Below are positions 50,754 to 62,012 of a stretch of DNA of 64,000 nucleotides, one piece after another. A model generated the notes under the pieces. It searched no databases, was not told the origin of the DNA, and worked only from the letters and a program-made list of their open reading frames with translations. The position numbers and the translations under genes were made by a program. Every line of letters begins with the position of its first letter. Positions within the stretch are counted from its first letter, which is position 1. The stretch comes from Rhodobacter sp. SGA-6-6. GTDB lineage: Bacteria > Pseudomonadota > Alphaproteobacteria > Rhodobacterales > Rhodobacteraceae. Location of the stretch: contig NZ_JAAKGP010000002.1 in assembly GCF_011043545.1 (NCBI RefSeq), positions 248,001 to 312,000 on the forward strand. The letters are read 5' to 3'.

Positions 50754-52529
50754 CTAGAACGCCTCGGCCGCCAGCGCCATCACCGGATCGGCGCCGCTTT
50801 CGATCCGCGCCAGGTGGGAGGCGCAAAGCGGCAGCTGCCGGGCCATGTAGAAGCGCCCGGTGGCAAGCTTGGTTTCCAGGAATCCGCGGTCGCCGCGGCC
50901 CTCGTCCAGCGCCGTCAAGGCCGCCTTGGCCATCCGGGTCCACATCAGGCCCAGGCAGACATGCCCCATCAGGTGCATGAAATCGTAGCTTCCGGCCAGC
51001 GCCGCATTGGGGTTCTTCATGCCGTTCTGCATGAAGAACATCCCCGCCGCCTGCATCTGCTTGGACGCCGCCTTCAGCGGCTCGACTAAGGGCTTCATCC
51101 GCTCGTCGCCGTCATGCGCCTTGCACTCGGCCTTCACCATCTCGAAGAAGGCCATGACGTGCTTTCCGCCGTCCGCCGCCAGCTTGCGCCCCACCAGGTC
51201 CAGCGCCTGCACGCCGTTGGCGCCTTCGTAGATCATGGCGATGCGGGCGTCGCGGGCGAACTGGGACATGCCCTGTTCCTCGATATAGCCGTGGCCGCCG
51301 AAGACCTGCTGGGCCTGCACCGCCATGGCGAAGCCCATGTCGGTCTGGAAGCCCTTGATCACCGGAGTCAAGAGGCCGACCAGCCCGTCGGCATCGGCAT
51401 CGCCCTTGCGATGCGCCGCGTCGATCAGCGCGGCGCCCCAGAAGGTCAGCGCCCGCGCGCCCTCGACGAAGCTCTTCTGCTCCATCAGGTTGCGGCGGAT
51501 GTCGGGGTGGACGATCAGCGGGTCGGCGGGGCCATCGGGGTTCTTCGCCCCGGTCACGTCGCGGCCCTGCAGCCGCTCCTTCGCGTAGGCCGCCGCGTTC
51601 TGGTAGGCGGCCTCGGCCACCGCATAGCCCTGCAGGCCGACGCCGAGCCGGGCCTCGTTCATCATGGTGAACATGGCCCGCATCCCCTTGTGCAGCTCGC
51701 CCAGCAGCCAGCCGGTGGCGCCGTCGTAGTTCATCACGCAGGTGGCATTGCCGTGGATGCCCATCTTCTCCTCGATCTTGCCGACCGAGACGGCGTTGCG
51801 GGCGCCCGGCGACCCGTCCTCGTTCACCAGGAATTTCGGCACGATGAAAAGGGAAATCCCCTTGGTCCCCTCGCCGCCGCCCGGGGCCTTCGCCAGCACC
51901 AGATGGATGATGTTCTCGGCCATGTCATGATCGCCCGCCGAGATGAAGATCTTCTGGCCGGTGATCCGGTAGGACCCGTCCGCCTGCGGCTCGGCCTTGG
52001 TCCGCATCATGCCGAGGTCGGTGCCGCAATGCGGCTCGGTGAGGTTCATGGTGCCGGTCCAGTCGCAGGAGACCATCTTCGGCAGGTATTTCGCCTTCTG
52101 CTCGTCGGTGCCGTGCACCAGGATCGCCGAATAGGCGCCGTGGGTCAGGCCCTGATACATGTTGAAGGCCATGTTGGCCGAGACGAAGGTCTCGTTCACC
52201 GCGGTGTGCATCAGGTAGGGCAGGCCCTGCCCGCCCAGCTCGGGCGCGGCGTCCAGCGCGGTCCAGCCGCCCTGCTTCACCGCCTCGAAGGCCTGCTTGA
52301 AGCCGGTGGGGGTGCGGACCACGCCGTTCTCCAGCACGCACCCCTCGCGGTCGCCCACCGCATTCAGCGGCGCCAGCACTTCGGAGGCGAGTTTGCCCGC
52401 CTCCTCCAGCACGGCGGAGGTGAAGGAGGCGTCGAGGTCGCCGTAGCCCGGCACATCGCTTGTCGTGACCTTCAGCACCTCCTGCAGCAGGAACTGCATG
52501 TCGGCGACGGGGGCGGTGTAGCTGGGCAT
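50754..52529 (-). CDS. Acyl-CoA dehydrogenase, long form
   Basis: 591 aa, the long FadE/DmdC-like type with an extra C-terminal domain. Motifs: [20 protein letters not shown] (FAD contacts), [59 protein letters not shown] and [17 protein letters not shown] with the catalytic Glu region. It begins beta-oxidation of an acyl-CoA with FAD. Homologues include methylmercaptopropionyl-CoA dehydrogenase (DmdC); sequence alone does not separate them. It follows a MerR gene by 16 bp. Confidence 0.9.
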   Translation of the reverse strand: MPSYTAPVADMQFLLQEVLKVTTSDVPGYGDLDASFTSAVLEEAGKLASEVLAPLNAVGDREGCVLENGVVRTPTGFKQAFEAVKQGGWTALDAAPELGGQGLPYLMHTAVNETFVSANMAFNMYQGLTHGAYSAILVHGTDEQKAKYLPKMVSCDWTGTMNLTEPHCGTDLGMMRTKAEPQADGSYRITGQKIFISAGDHDMAENIIHLVLAKAPGGGEGTKGISLFIVPKFLVNEDGSPGARNAVSVGKIEEKMGIHGNATCVMNYDGATGWLLGELHKGMRAMFTMMNEARLGVGLQGYAVAEAAYQNAAAYAKERLQGRDVTGAKNPDGPADPLIVHPDIRRNLMEQKSFVEGARALTFWGAALIDAAHRKGDADADGLVGLLTPVIKGFQTDMGFAMAVQAQQVFGGHGYIEEQGMSQFARDARIAMIYEGANGVQALDLVGRKLAADGGKHVMAFFEMVKAECKAHDGDERMKPLVEPLKAASKQMQAAGMFFMQNGMKNPNAALAGSYDFMHLMGHVCLGLMWTRMAKAALTALDEGRGDRGFLETKLATGRFYMARQLPLCASHLARIESGADPVMALAAEAF

Positions 52530-52545
52530 GGTCGGTCTCTCCCTC

Positions 52546-52959
52546 TCAGTGGTCTTCGGGCGCCTCTGCGGCGGCTTTCTTCAGGCTTTCGATCGCGGGC
52601 GCGCTGGCTTCCAGCTCGGCCTTCAACTCGGCGATGGCCTCGTCCAGCTCGGCTCTTTGCGCCTCCATCGCGGCGAGGCGGTCCTGCGCCAGTTGCCAGG
52701 TTCGCAGCAGCTGGGTCGAGTTGCCGCCCTCGCGGTCGTAGAGGTCCAGGGTCTGGCGGATGTCCTCCAGGCTGAAGCCGAAGCGCTTGCCGCGCAGGAT
52801 CAGCTTCAGCCGGGCGCGGTCGCGGCGGGTGTAAAGGCGGCGGGTGCCGAGGCGGATCGGGTTCAGCAATTCCTTGGCTTCGTAGAAGCGCAGCGTCCGC
52901 GGCGTGACGTCGAAGGCGTCGCACATTTCGCGGATCGTCATCTGGTCGGGTTCGGTCAT
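52546..52959 (-). CDS. MerR-family transcriptional regulator
   Basis: 137 aa. N-terminal winged helix [28 protein letters not shown], followed by [31 protein letters not shown] and a coiled-coil dimerisation helix to the C-terminus ([21 protein letters not shown]). No cysteine effector site. Start 52959 chosen over a GTG at 52980. Very similar to the second MerR protein upstream; both resemble regulators of branched-chain or fatty acid catabolism such as LiuR. A dyad lies 72-96 bp upstream. Confidence 0.88.
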   Translation of the reverse strand: MTEPDQMTIREMCDAFDVTPRTLRFYEAKELLNPIRLGTRRLYTRRDRARLKLILRGKRFGFSLEDIRQTLDLYDREGGNSTQLLRTWQLAQDRLAAMEAQRAELDEAIAELKAELEASAPAIESLKKAAAEAPEDH

Positions 52960-53030
52960 GGGTGTCTCATCTGCACGCACTGCAACTGCCGGGGCAGATG
53001 GGGGTGCGGTCCAGCGGATACCAGCGCGCT

Positions 53031-53055
53031 TGACGTTAAGGTAAGCATAACGTCA
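53031..53055. promoter_or_regulatory. MerR-type operator dyad
   Basis: TGACGTTA-AGGTAAGCA-TAACGTCA: perfect 8-bp arms with a 9-base spacer, 72 bp upstream of the MerR ATG at 52959. MerR regulators bind such dyads overlapping promoter spacers. A related half-site CGTCACG lies alongside. Confidence 0.55.
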
Positions 53056-53154
53056 CGTCACGGGTAAAGGCGACGCGGGGTCAGATCGTGGGGTTTGCGG
53101 TTGGGGGGAGGGGCGGGGATCGTAGGCGGGGTTCCCCCCGCCATCCCTTTCCGC

Positions 53155-53370
53155 GGGCGGGAACAGGCGAGGCACTGCCTCGCCCCGCCCGTGCGCAGCG
53201 GTTCAACCGGAGACGATGGCAGCACACAACCCCGGGAGGCCAGCGCCCGACCCGGCGGGCGAGAAGCGCTTGGCCCAAGGGCGGGGCGGGCGCTGGCCGG
53301 GCCTTTGAGGCCCGGCCGGACAAGGGGAAGCGTTGCACGATGGCGAAGGCGATGGCCTTCGCCAAGGGCG
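53155..53370 (-). repeat. 217-bp multi-hairpin dispersed repeat, copy C
   Basis: In the 431-bp gap (52960-53390) between the two MerR genes; apart from this element and the dyad at 53031 I see nothing in that gap. GGCGAGGCA-C-TGCCTCGCC is present, then the GAGGCCAGCGCCCG...CGGGCGCTGGCC stem. The inner hairpin differs from other copies: CGCTTGG-CC-CAAGGGCG replaces CGCCCGCCGAGGGCG. Ends with GGCGAAGGC-GATG-GCCTTCGCC 20 bases before the upstream MerR stop. Confidence 0.75.
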
Positions 53371-53390
53371 CCGGATCGGCGAGTTGCTCC

Positions 53391-53774
53391 CTACCCCTCG
53401 CCCAGCTTCGTCATCTCCTCCACCGCGGTCGCCCGCAGCGCCTTGAGATCGGCGATGGTCACGTCCAGCTCCGCCCGCTGGCGTTCCAGTTCCACCAGCT
53501 GGCGGTCGGCCAGCGTCAGCCATTGGCCCAGCTGCTGCTTCTCGCCCTTCTTGCCGTAGACCAGCAGCCACTGGCGGATCTCCTCCAGCGAAAAGCCGAA
53601 CCGCCGCCCGCGCAGGATCAGCTTCATCCGCGCCACCTCGCGCGGGCCGTAGAAGCGGGCGCGGCCCTCCTTCTCGGGGGCCAGCAGCTCGATGTATTCG
53701 TAGTAGCGCAGCGTCCGCGGCGTCACCTCGAACTTCGCGCACATCTCCTTGAAACTCAGCCGCTCGGTCGTCAT
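53391..53774 (-). CDS. MerR-family transcriptional regulator, paralogue of the next gene
   Basis: 127 aa. Same layout as its neighbour: FKEMCAKFEVTPRTLRYYEYIELLAPEKEGRARFYG, then VARMKLILRGRRFGFSLEEIRQWLLVYG and a C-terminal coiled coil. Identity with the second MerR is high in the DNA-binding half (KLILRG.RFGFSLE.IRQ), so the pair likely arose by duplication. Convention: first gene in the fatty-acid block. ATG 53774; 175 bp to the divergent thioesterase. Confidence 0.88.
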   Translation of the reverse strand: MTTERLSFKEMCAKFEVTPRTLRYYEYIELLAPEKEGRARFYGPREVARMKLILRGRRFGFSLEEIRQWLLVYGKKGEKQQLGQWLTLADRQLVELERQRAELDVTIADLKALRATAVEEMTKLGEG

Positions 53775-53949
53775 TCCAGCCCCTGCCAGTCTTCCCCGCC
53801 AGTCCCCGGCCCCGCCTGATCCGAAGGCTATGCGGGACGCCCCGCAATCTCAACCGTCTTGAGCGGACGCAGGGAAAGGCGGCCGCGACACTTGCGCGCC
53901 GGCGGGGATGGGCCAATAACGGTGGCGGAAACGCAGCAGGGGGAAGACC

Positions 53950-54375
53950 TTGGCCGAAGCGCAGACCAGCCAGGCACAGCAGTTCATCGCCGCCCTGCCC
54001 CATGCCCGCGCGCTCGGGCTGGTGGTGGAGGAGATCGGCGAGGGCCGGGCGACGATCCTGATGCCCTACGACGCGCGGCTGGTCGGCGACCCGGCGACCG
54101 GGGTGATCGCCGGCGGCGCGGTGTCGACGCTGATGGACACCGCCTCGGGCGCCTCGGTGATGTGCCACCCGGCCAACACCGCCACCACCGCCACGCTGGA
54201 CCTGCGGATCGACTACATGCGCCCCGCCACCCCGGGACAGGCGATCCGCGCCCGGGCCGAATGCCACCATGTCACCCGGTCCGTCGCCTTCGTCCGCGTC
54301 ACCGCGACGGACGAGGACGAAAGCCGCCCCGTCGCCATGGCCACCGGCGCCTTCACGGTGGAGCGGGCGAAATGA
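53950..54375 (+). CDS. PaaI-family thioesterase (hot-dog fold)
   Basis: 141 aa. Start is a TTG at 53950 with GGGGGA six bases upstream. [19 protein letters not shown] is the PaaI/4HBT-like helix with the catalytic Asp region; [18 protein letters not shown] follows. Hydrolyses an acyl-CoA, possibly an aromatic or short-chain one. Overlaps the next thioesterase gene by 4 bp. Confidence 0.85.
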   Translation: MAEAQTSQAQQFIAALPHARALGLVVEEIGEGRATILMPYDARLVGDPATGVIAGGAVSTLMDTASGASVMCHPANTATTATLDLRIDYMRPATPGQAIRARAECHHVTRSVAFVRVTATDEDESRPVAMATGAFTVERAK

Positions 54376-54806
54376 CCGCGCGAACCGAAAGGCTGAACGG
54401 GCTGGCGGCAGGCATCCCCTACCTGCGCTTCCTCGGCCTGCGGTTCGAGACCGCGGGCGACCGGCTGACCGCGGTGCTGCCGTTCTCGCCGATGCTGATC
54501 GGCAATCCGGTGATCCCGGCGCTGCACGGCGGCGTCACCGCGGCTTTCCTGGAGGCCACGGCGATCCTCGGGCTGGTCTGGTCGGGCCTGACCGCCGAGG
54601 ACCCGCTGCCGCCCTTGCCGAAAACCATCGACCTGACGGTGGACTACCTGCGCCCCGGCCTGTCGCGCGACAGCTTCGCCGAGGCGCGGGTGGTGCGGCA
54701 GGGCCGGCGCTATGCCTCGGTCCATGTGGAGGCTTGGCAGGAGGACCGCGTCCGCCTCTTCGCGCAGGGCACCGGGCATTTCCTGATGCCCGAAGGCGCG
54801 CGGTGA
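54372..54806 (+). CDS. PaaI-family thioesterase (second copy)
   Basis: 144 aa, hot-dog fold: [60 protein letters not shown]. In the place of the usual Asp near HGG..T, this copy has Glu (FLEATA). Together with the previous gene it may form a hetero-oligomer or two specificities. ATG 54372 overlaps the upstream stop; GTGA overlap with the MATE gene downstream. Confidence 0.84.
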   Translation: MTARTERLNGLAAGIPYLRFLGLRFETAGDRLTAVLPFSPMLIGNPVIPALHGGVTAAFLEATAILGLVWSGLTAEDPLPPLPKTIDLTVDYLRPGLSRDSFAEARVVRQGRRYASVHVEAWQEDRVRLFAQGTGHFLMPEGAR

Positions 54807-56137
54807 GCCGACCCGTCCTCGATCCCGGGCCGATGACCAACCGGCGGATCTGGCGCATCGCCGGGCCGATCGTGCTGTCGAACGCCACCGTGCCGCTGAT
54901 CGGAGCGGTGGATACCGGCGTGGTCGGGCAGATGGGGCTGGCGGCGCCCATCGGCGCGGTCGGGCTGGGTGCGGTGGTGCTGGCGACGGTCTACTGGCTG
55001 TTCGGCTTCCTGCGCATGGGCACCTCCGGCCTGGCCGCGCAGGCGCACGGGCGGGGCGACGGGGCGGAATCCGCGGCCATCCTCTTGCGGGCGCTGCTGG
55101 TGGCGGCCGCGGCCGGGCTGGTGCTGATCGTCCTGCAGGCGCCGCTGATCTGGGCCGCCTTCCGCATCGCCCCGGGCAGCGCCGAGGTCGAGTCGCTGGC
55201 CACCACCTATCTGTCGATCCGCATCTGGGGCGCCCCCGCCACCATCGGGCTTTACGCCGTCACCGGCTGGCTGCTGGCGACCGAACGGCCGCGCGGGATG
55301 GTGATGGTGCAGCTCTGGATCAACGGGCTGAACATGGGGCTGGACCTGTGGTTCGTGCTCGGCCTCGGCTGGGGCGTGCCGGGGGTCGCCTTCGCCTCGC
55401 TGGCCGCGGAGTGGACCGGGCTGGCCCTCGGCCTCTGGCTCTGCCGCGGCGCCTTCCGCGGCCCGGTCTTCGCCGCCGCCCGTGCCAGACTGACAGATAC
55501 GCAGGCGCTGCGGCTGATGCTGGACGTGAACCGCGACATCATGATCCGCTCGGTGGTGCTGCAACTCTGCTTCACCAGCTTCATCTTCCTCGGCGCGCGG
55601 CAGGGCGACGTGACGCTGGCCGCCAACCAGGTGCTGCTGCAGTTCCTGGAGATCACAGCCTATGCGCTGGACGGCTTCGCCTTCGCCGCCGAGACGCTGG
55701 TCGGCCAGGCCGTCGGTGCCCGCGTGCCGCGCGCGGTGCGGCAGGCGACGCGGCTGGCGCTGCTCTGGGGCTTTGCCGGCGCGGCGCTGCTGGCGCTGGT
55801 GTTCTGGGCGGCGGGGCCGGCGATCATCGACCTTATGGCCCGCGCACCCGAGGTGCGGGCCGAGGCGCGGGAGCATCTGTGGTGGCTCATCGCCGCGCCG
55901 CTGGTCGGCTCGGCGGCCTGGACCTGGGACGGGGTCTTCATCGGCGCCACGCTGACCCGCACCATGCGCCGGGCGACGCTGCGCTGCGCCGCGCTTTACC
56001 TGCTGGCGCTGCTCCTGCTGCTGCCCGCGGGCAACCATGGCCTCTGGGCAGCGCTGATGGTGCTGAACCTTTCCCGCTCGATCCTGCTGGCCTTCCACTA
56101 CCCCGAGGCCGAGGCGAAGGCCGCCCCTGCCGGCTGA
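54803..56137 (+). CDS. MATE-family efflux transporter
   Basis: 444 aa, 12 membrane segments, DinF-like. TNRRIWRIAGPIVLSNATVPLIGAVDTGVVG, the interdomain GARQGDVTLAANQVLLQFLEI and ALDGFAFAAETLVGQAVGA are typical MATE signatures. Exports cationic compounds with Na+ or H+. Start GTG 54803 overlaps the thioesterase stop; ATG 54833 is an alternative. Coupling to thioesterases may suggest export of a released acid or detoxification, but that is speculative. Confidence 0.88.
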   Translation: MSRPVLDPGPMTNRRIWRIAGPIVLSNATVPLIGAVDTGVVGQMGLAAPIGAVGLGAVVLATVYWLFGFLRMGTSGLAAQAHGRGDGAESAAILLRALLVAAAAGLVLIVLQAPLIWAAFRIAPGSAEVESLATTYLSIRIWGAPATIGLYAVTGWLLATERPRGMVMVQLWINGLNMGLDLWFVLGLGWGVPGVAFASLAAEWTGLALGLWLCRGAFRGPVFAAARARLTDTQALRLMLDVNRDIMIRSVVLQLCFTSFIFLGARQGDVTLAANQVLLQFLEITAYALDGFAFAAETLVGQAVGARVPRAVRQATRLALLWGFAGAALLALVFWAAGPAIIDLMARAPEVRAEAREHLWWLIAAPLVGSAAWTWDGVFIGATLTRTMRRATLRCAALYLLALLLLLPAGNHGLWAALMVLNLSRSILLAFHYPEAEAKAAPAG

Positions 56138-56191
56138 GGCTTGCGTTTCCGGCCCGCGGCGGGGATGATCCGCGGGCAAAGGGAGAGACAT

Positions 56192-56647
56192 ATGCGGAAA
56201 TTCCTCGTCGTGCTGGACGACAGCCGCGAATGCCTGAACGCCATGCGCTACGCCGCGCTGCGGGCCGCCCATACCGCCGGGGGGGTGGTCATCCTCTCGA
56301 TCATCCCGCCCGAGGAATACCAGCACTGGATGGGCGTGGCCGACCTGATGCGCGCCGAAACGCGCGAGCGGATCGAGGCGCATTTCGAGGTCTTCGCCAA
56401 ATGGATGCGCGACAAGCAGGGGGTGAACCCCGAACTGGTGATCCGCGAGGGCGATCCGGTGACCGAGATCCTGGGCCAGATCAACGACGACCCGGCCATC
56501 GGGGTGCTGGTCCTCGGCGCGGGGACGGAAAAGCACGGACCGGGGCCGCTGGTCACGGCGATGAGCCGGAACTCGGGCAACCTGCCGATCCCCATCACCA
56601 TCGTGCCGGGCGACATCTCCAAGGAGCGGCTGGAGAAGATCACCTGA
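56192..56647 (+). CDS. Universal stress protein
   Basis: 151 aa UspA fold: FLVVLDDSRECLNAMRYAALRA at the N-terminus, ELVIREGDPVTEILGQI and the C-terminal VLVLGAGTEKHGPGPLVTAMS, where G-x2-G-x9-G(S/T) would bind ATP (present only approximately). ATG 56192 follows GGGAGAGA. Last gene of the thioesterase-MATE unit, 54 bp after it. Followed by a weak GACGGC/GCCGTC hairpin and repeat copy D. Confidence 0.87.
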   Translation: MRKFLVVLDDSRECLNAMRYAALRAAHTAGGVVILSIIPPEEYQHWMGVADLMRAETRERIEAHFEVFAKWMRDKQGVNPELVIREGDPVTEILGQINDDPAIGVLVLGAGTEKHGPGPLVTAMSRNSGNLPIPITIVPGDISKERLEKIT

Positions 56648-56690
56648 GGGGACGGCGGGCACTCCTCCAGGCTTGAGCCGTCGTTTGGCC

Positions 56691-56907
56691 GGGCGGGAAA
56701 AGGCGAGGCACTGCCTCGCCCCCGCCCGTGCGCGGCATGTCAACCAGAGACGGTGGTGGCCCTGAACCCCGAGAGGCCAGCGCCCGACCCGGCGGGCGAG
56801 AAGCGCCCGCCGAGGGCGGGGCGGGCGCTGGCCGGGCCTTGGGGGCCCGGCCGGGCGGGTTGAAACGGTGCACTGTGGCGAAGGCGATAGCCTTCGCCAA
56901 GGAAACC
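56691..56907 (-). repeat. 217-bp multi-hairpin dispersed repeat, copy D
   Basis: Between the convergent usp and glycosyltransferase genes. Same order of hairpins: GGCGAGGCA-C-TGCCTCGCC; GAGGCCAGCGCCCG...GGGCGCTGGCC with the inner GCGGGCG-AGAAG-CGCCCGC; GGCCGGGCC-TTGGG-GGCCCGGCC; TGGCGAAGGC-GATA-GCCTTCGCCA. It ends 13 bases before the glycosyltransferase stop codon. Confidence 0.8.
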
Positions 56908-56920
56908 GCGGCCGCCCGAC

Positions 56921-58143
56921 CTACCCCTTCGGCCCCAGCCCTTCCACAAGCGCCACCATCTTCGGCAGGCAGACCCGGGTCAGGTCGTAGCGCTCCTGCA
57001 CCGTCCGGCGGGCCTGGGCGCGCAGGCGGTCCTGCGCAGCGGGGTCGGCAAGGCATTCGGTCAGCACCCGGCTCCAGCCTTCCACGTCGAAGAAATCGAC
57101 CAACCTTCCGTTGTGGCCGTCGCGCAGCACCTCCTCCACCGGCGGCACCCTGGCGCCGACGACAAGGCAGCCCGCCGCCATCGCCTCCATCATCGACCAG
57201 CTGAGGACGAAGGGGTAGGTCAGGTAGGCGTGGACGCGGCTGACCTGAAGGGCCGAGACGAATTGCGGATAGGGCACCTTGCCGAGGAAATGCACCCGGG
57301 ACAGGTCCAGCCGGTCCTTCACCTCGTTCAGGAAGACCTCCTTCCAGCTGCCCTCCTTCGGCGCCGCGCCATAGGACACCTCGTCGCCGCCGATGATCAC
57401 CACCTGCGCGTCGGGCCGCGCCGCCAGCACCTGCGGCAGCGCCCGCATGAAGATGTGGTAGCCGCGATAGGGCTCCAGGTTGCGGTTGACGAAGGTCAGC
57501 ACCTCGTCCCCCGCGCGCAGCACCTTCCCGTCCGGCAGGGTCAGGCTGGCGGTAGGATCGGGGGCCAGCGCATCGGTGTTCACCCCGTCGAAGACCACCT
57601 CGATCATCGACCGCAGAGCCGGCGGATAGGTCGAGGCCTGCCAGAAGGTGGGCGAGACGCCCTTGTCGGCATGGGCCAGCGCCTGCCCCAGATGCGCGGT
57701 CCGCCCCTGCGCGATCATCACCTGGTCGAAGGAGGCAGGGCCGAACTCGCGGTCGAAGCCCACGTCGGCGCCGCGGCCGCGGTAGTAGAACTCGGCATAG
57801 ATCAAGAGCTTCGCCTCGGGCCAGACCTCTTTCAGGAACAGCGTCTCGCCCCAGCCGGAATGGCCGAAGATCACGTCGGGCACATAGCCCTCGCGCTCGC
57901 GCAGTTGCAGGCAGGCGCGGGCGACGGTGACGCCGCGGTCCGACATGGTGGTGTAGTTGCGCCCCAGCCGGGTGGCGGCGGGATCGACCTTCTCGGCCGC
58001 GTGCCGGTAGCGCCAGACCGGGATCGGCGAGGCGCGGGTGTTGCCGGCATCGGTCAGCGCCCGGCAATCGTGGCCGCGGGCGGCAAGGGCGGGGGCGAGG
58101 TGCAGGAACTGGCCGGGGAAATTCTGGTGGACGAACAGGATCT

Positions 58144-58147
<4 letters not shown>
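56921..58147 (-). CDS. Glycosyltransferase, family 4 type
   Basis: 408 aa, GT-B fold. N-terminal KILFVHQNFPGQFLHLAPALAARGH; C-terminal nucleotide-sugar domain with LTFVNRNLEPYRGYHIFMRALP, VVIIGGDEVSYG, VHFLGKVPYPQFVSAL and LSWSMMEAMAAGCLVVGARVPP, the E-x7-E region. Likely adds a sugar to a surface polymer. ATG overlaps the stop of the ABC ATPase gene (ATGA), so it is translated as part of the yej operon, an unusual partner. Repeat copy D follows. Confidence 0.88.
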
Positions 58148-59738
<1,591 letters not shown>

Positions 59739-59742
<4 letters not shown>

Positions 59743-60848
59743 CTGAAGGTCTTCCGCGGGTCGAAAGCATCGCGGACGCCCTCGAAGATGAAGACGATCA
59801 GCGTCAGCATGATGGCATAGGTGAAGAAGGCCACGAAGGCCAGCGACGGCATCTGCAGGTTCTGCTGCGCCTGCCGCGCCAGCTGGCCCAGCGAGGGCGC
59901 CGAGGCCGGCAGGCCGAAGCCAAGGTAGTCCAGCCCCGCCAAAGCGCTGATAGTGCCGACGATCAGGAAGGGCATGAAGGTCAGCGTGGCGACCATGGCG
60001 TTCGGCAGCACATGGCGGAACATGATCGCCATGTCGCCGACGCCAAGCGCCTTGGCCGCGCGGACATATTCGAAGTTGCGCGCCCGCAGGAACTCGGCCC
60101 GCACCACGCCGACAAGCGCGGTCCAGCCGAACAGCACCATCAGCAGCACCATCAGGGTCACGGATCGGGAGAACACCGCCGACAGGATGATGATGACGTA
60201 AAGCGAGGGGATCGAGGACCAGATCTCGATCAGCCGCTGGAACACCAGATCGACGACACCGCCGAAATAGCCCTGGATCGCCCCGGCGGCGATGCCGAGG
60301 ACCGAGGAGATGGCGGTGACCACCAGTGCGAAGGTGATCGACAGCCGGAAACCGTAGATCACCCGGGCCAGCACGTCGCGGCTGGCGTCGTCGGTGCCGA
60401 GCCAGTTCTGCGCGGTGATCGGCCCCGGCGCCACGCCGCGGGTGTTGACGATGGTCTGGTAGCTGTAGGGGATCGGCGCCCAGAGGATGAAGCCCTTGTC
60501 CACCGGCTGGCCGAGGACGGTGCCCTTTTCCTCGACCTCGGCCAGGATGCCCTCGGGGTCGTCCCAGCACTCCAGCGCGCCGGCCGACATGATCAGGCAT
60601 TGCACCTCGGGCAGGGCGTATTCGGCCTCTGTCCGCAGGTCGCCGCCGAAGGTCTGTTCGGAGTAGAAGTTCAGGAAGGGCGTGTGCCACTCGCCCCGGT
60701 AGCGCACCAGCAGAGGGTGATCGTTCGCCAGCAGTTCCGCGAACAGCGACAGGCCGTAGAGGAAGCCCAGCAGGATCAGCGACCACAGCGCCCGGCGGTT
60801 GGCCTTGAAGTTGCGCCAGCGGCGCTGGTTCAGCGGCGACAGCGCCAT
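59739..60848 (-). CDS. yejE: ABC transporter permease (YejE-like)
   Basis: 369 aa. N-terminal segment LSPLNQRRWRNFKANRRALWSLILLGFLYG, a long periplasmic loop (HTPFLNFYSEQTFGGD), then five membrane segments with the EAA loop FEYVRAAKALGVGDMAIMFRHVLPNA. The periplasmic insertion is characteristic of YejE. Start ATG 60848, 3 bases after the yejB stop. Confidence 0.94.
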
Positions 60849-60851
60849 CCC

Positions 60852-61994
60852 TCAGCCCTCGCGCCTGGCGAAGTCGATGCGGGGATCGACGAAGACATAC
60901 ATCAGGTCCGACAGGAGCCCGACGACAAGGCTGATCAGCCCGAAGGCGAAGAGGGTGCCGAACATCACCGGATAGTCGCGTTCGACGGCGGCCTTGAACG
61001 AAAGCTGCCCCAACCCGTCCAGCGAGAAGATCGTCTCGATCAGCAGGGCCGACCCGAAGAAGACGCCCAGAAAGACCGAAGGAAAGCCCGCGATCACCAG
61101 CATCATGGCATTGCGGAACACATGGCCGTAAAGCACCCGGTTTTCCGACAGGCCCTTGGCGCGGGCCGTCATCACATACTGCTTCTTGATCTCGTCCAGA
61201 AAGCTGTTCTTGGTCAGCAGCGTCAGGGTGGCAAAGGCCGAAATCAGCTGCGCCGTGACCGGCAGCACGATATGCCACAGGTAATCGGCCACCTTGCCCA
61301 GGGGCGACAGCTGGTCGAAATTCTCCGAGGTCAGGCCGCGCAGCGGGAACCACTGGAAATAGCTGCCGCCGGCGAAGACCACCATCAGCACGATGGCGAA
61401 CAGGAAGGACGGGATCGCATAGGCGGCGATGATGATGCCGCTGGTCCAGGTATCGAAGCTGGAGCCGTCCTTCATCGCCTTGCGGATGCCCAGCGGGATC
61501 GAGATCAGATAGCCGATCAGCGTCGACCACAGCCCCAGCGTGATCGAGACCGGCATCTTTTCCAGAACGAGATCGACGACCGAGATCGAGCGGAAGTAGC
61601 TTTGCCCGAAATCCAGCGTCAGATAGTTGCCCATCATGATCAGGAACCGTTCGGTCGCGGGGATCGGCTCCTTGCGGCATTCCGGCGCGGTGATCGACGG
61701 CACTCCGGCAAAGCCCTCGTCGCAGACGATGCGGGCAAAGCCGAACTGCAACTCGAGCCGCGCCAGGAATTCGGGTGGCAGGCCGCGGCTGCCGACATAG
61801 CCGCCCTCTTCCTGCACGCCGCCGCCCGCGGTTCCGCCCAGGCTCTGGATGGCGTCGCCCTCGCCCTCGAACCGGGCCTGGATCTGTTCGATCGGGCCGC
61901 CCGGAACGAACTGCGTCAGCACGAAGTTGATCACCATCACCCCGAACAAGGTGGGGATGACCAATGCCAGACGGCGTAAGATATAGGCGCCCAA
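60852..61994 (-). CDS. yejB: ABC transporter permease (YejB-like)
   Basis: 380 aa. AYILRRLALVIPTLFGVMVINFVLTQFVPGGP is the DppB-type N-terminus; EAA loop KKQYVMTARAKGLSENRVLYGHVFRNAM; about six membrane segments. ATG 61994; 18 bases after yejA. Confidence 0.94.
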   Translation of the reverse strand: MGAYILRRLALVIPTLFGVMVINFVLTQFVPGGPIEQIQARFEGEGDAIQSLGGTAGGGVQEEGGYVGSRGLPPEFLARLELQFGFARIVCDEGFAGVPSITAPECRKEPIPATERFLIMMGNYLTLDFGQSYFRSISVVDLVLEKMPVSITLGLWSTLIGYLISIPLGIRKAMKDGSSFDTWTSGIIIAAYAIPSFLFAIVLMVVFAGGSYFQWFPLRGLTSENFDQLSPLGKVADYLWHIVLPVTAQLISAFATLTLLTKNSFLDEIKKQYVMTARAKGLSENRVLYGHVFRNAMMLVIAGFPSVFLGVFFGSALLIETIFSLDGLGQLSFKAAVERDYPVMFGTLFAFGLISLVVGLLSDLMYVFVDPRIDFARREG

Positions 61995-62012
61995 AGTCCT
62001 GCCCGTTCCTGC

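Noticed and set aside
56640-56935. SLAKA.AFA-type peptides encoded in the 217-bp repeats
   Set aside because: The same peptide-like string appears in several copies, but copy C breaks the frame with a 2-base length change while keeping folds, so the repeat is better read as non-coding.
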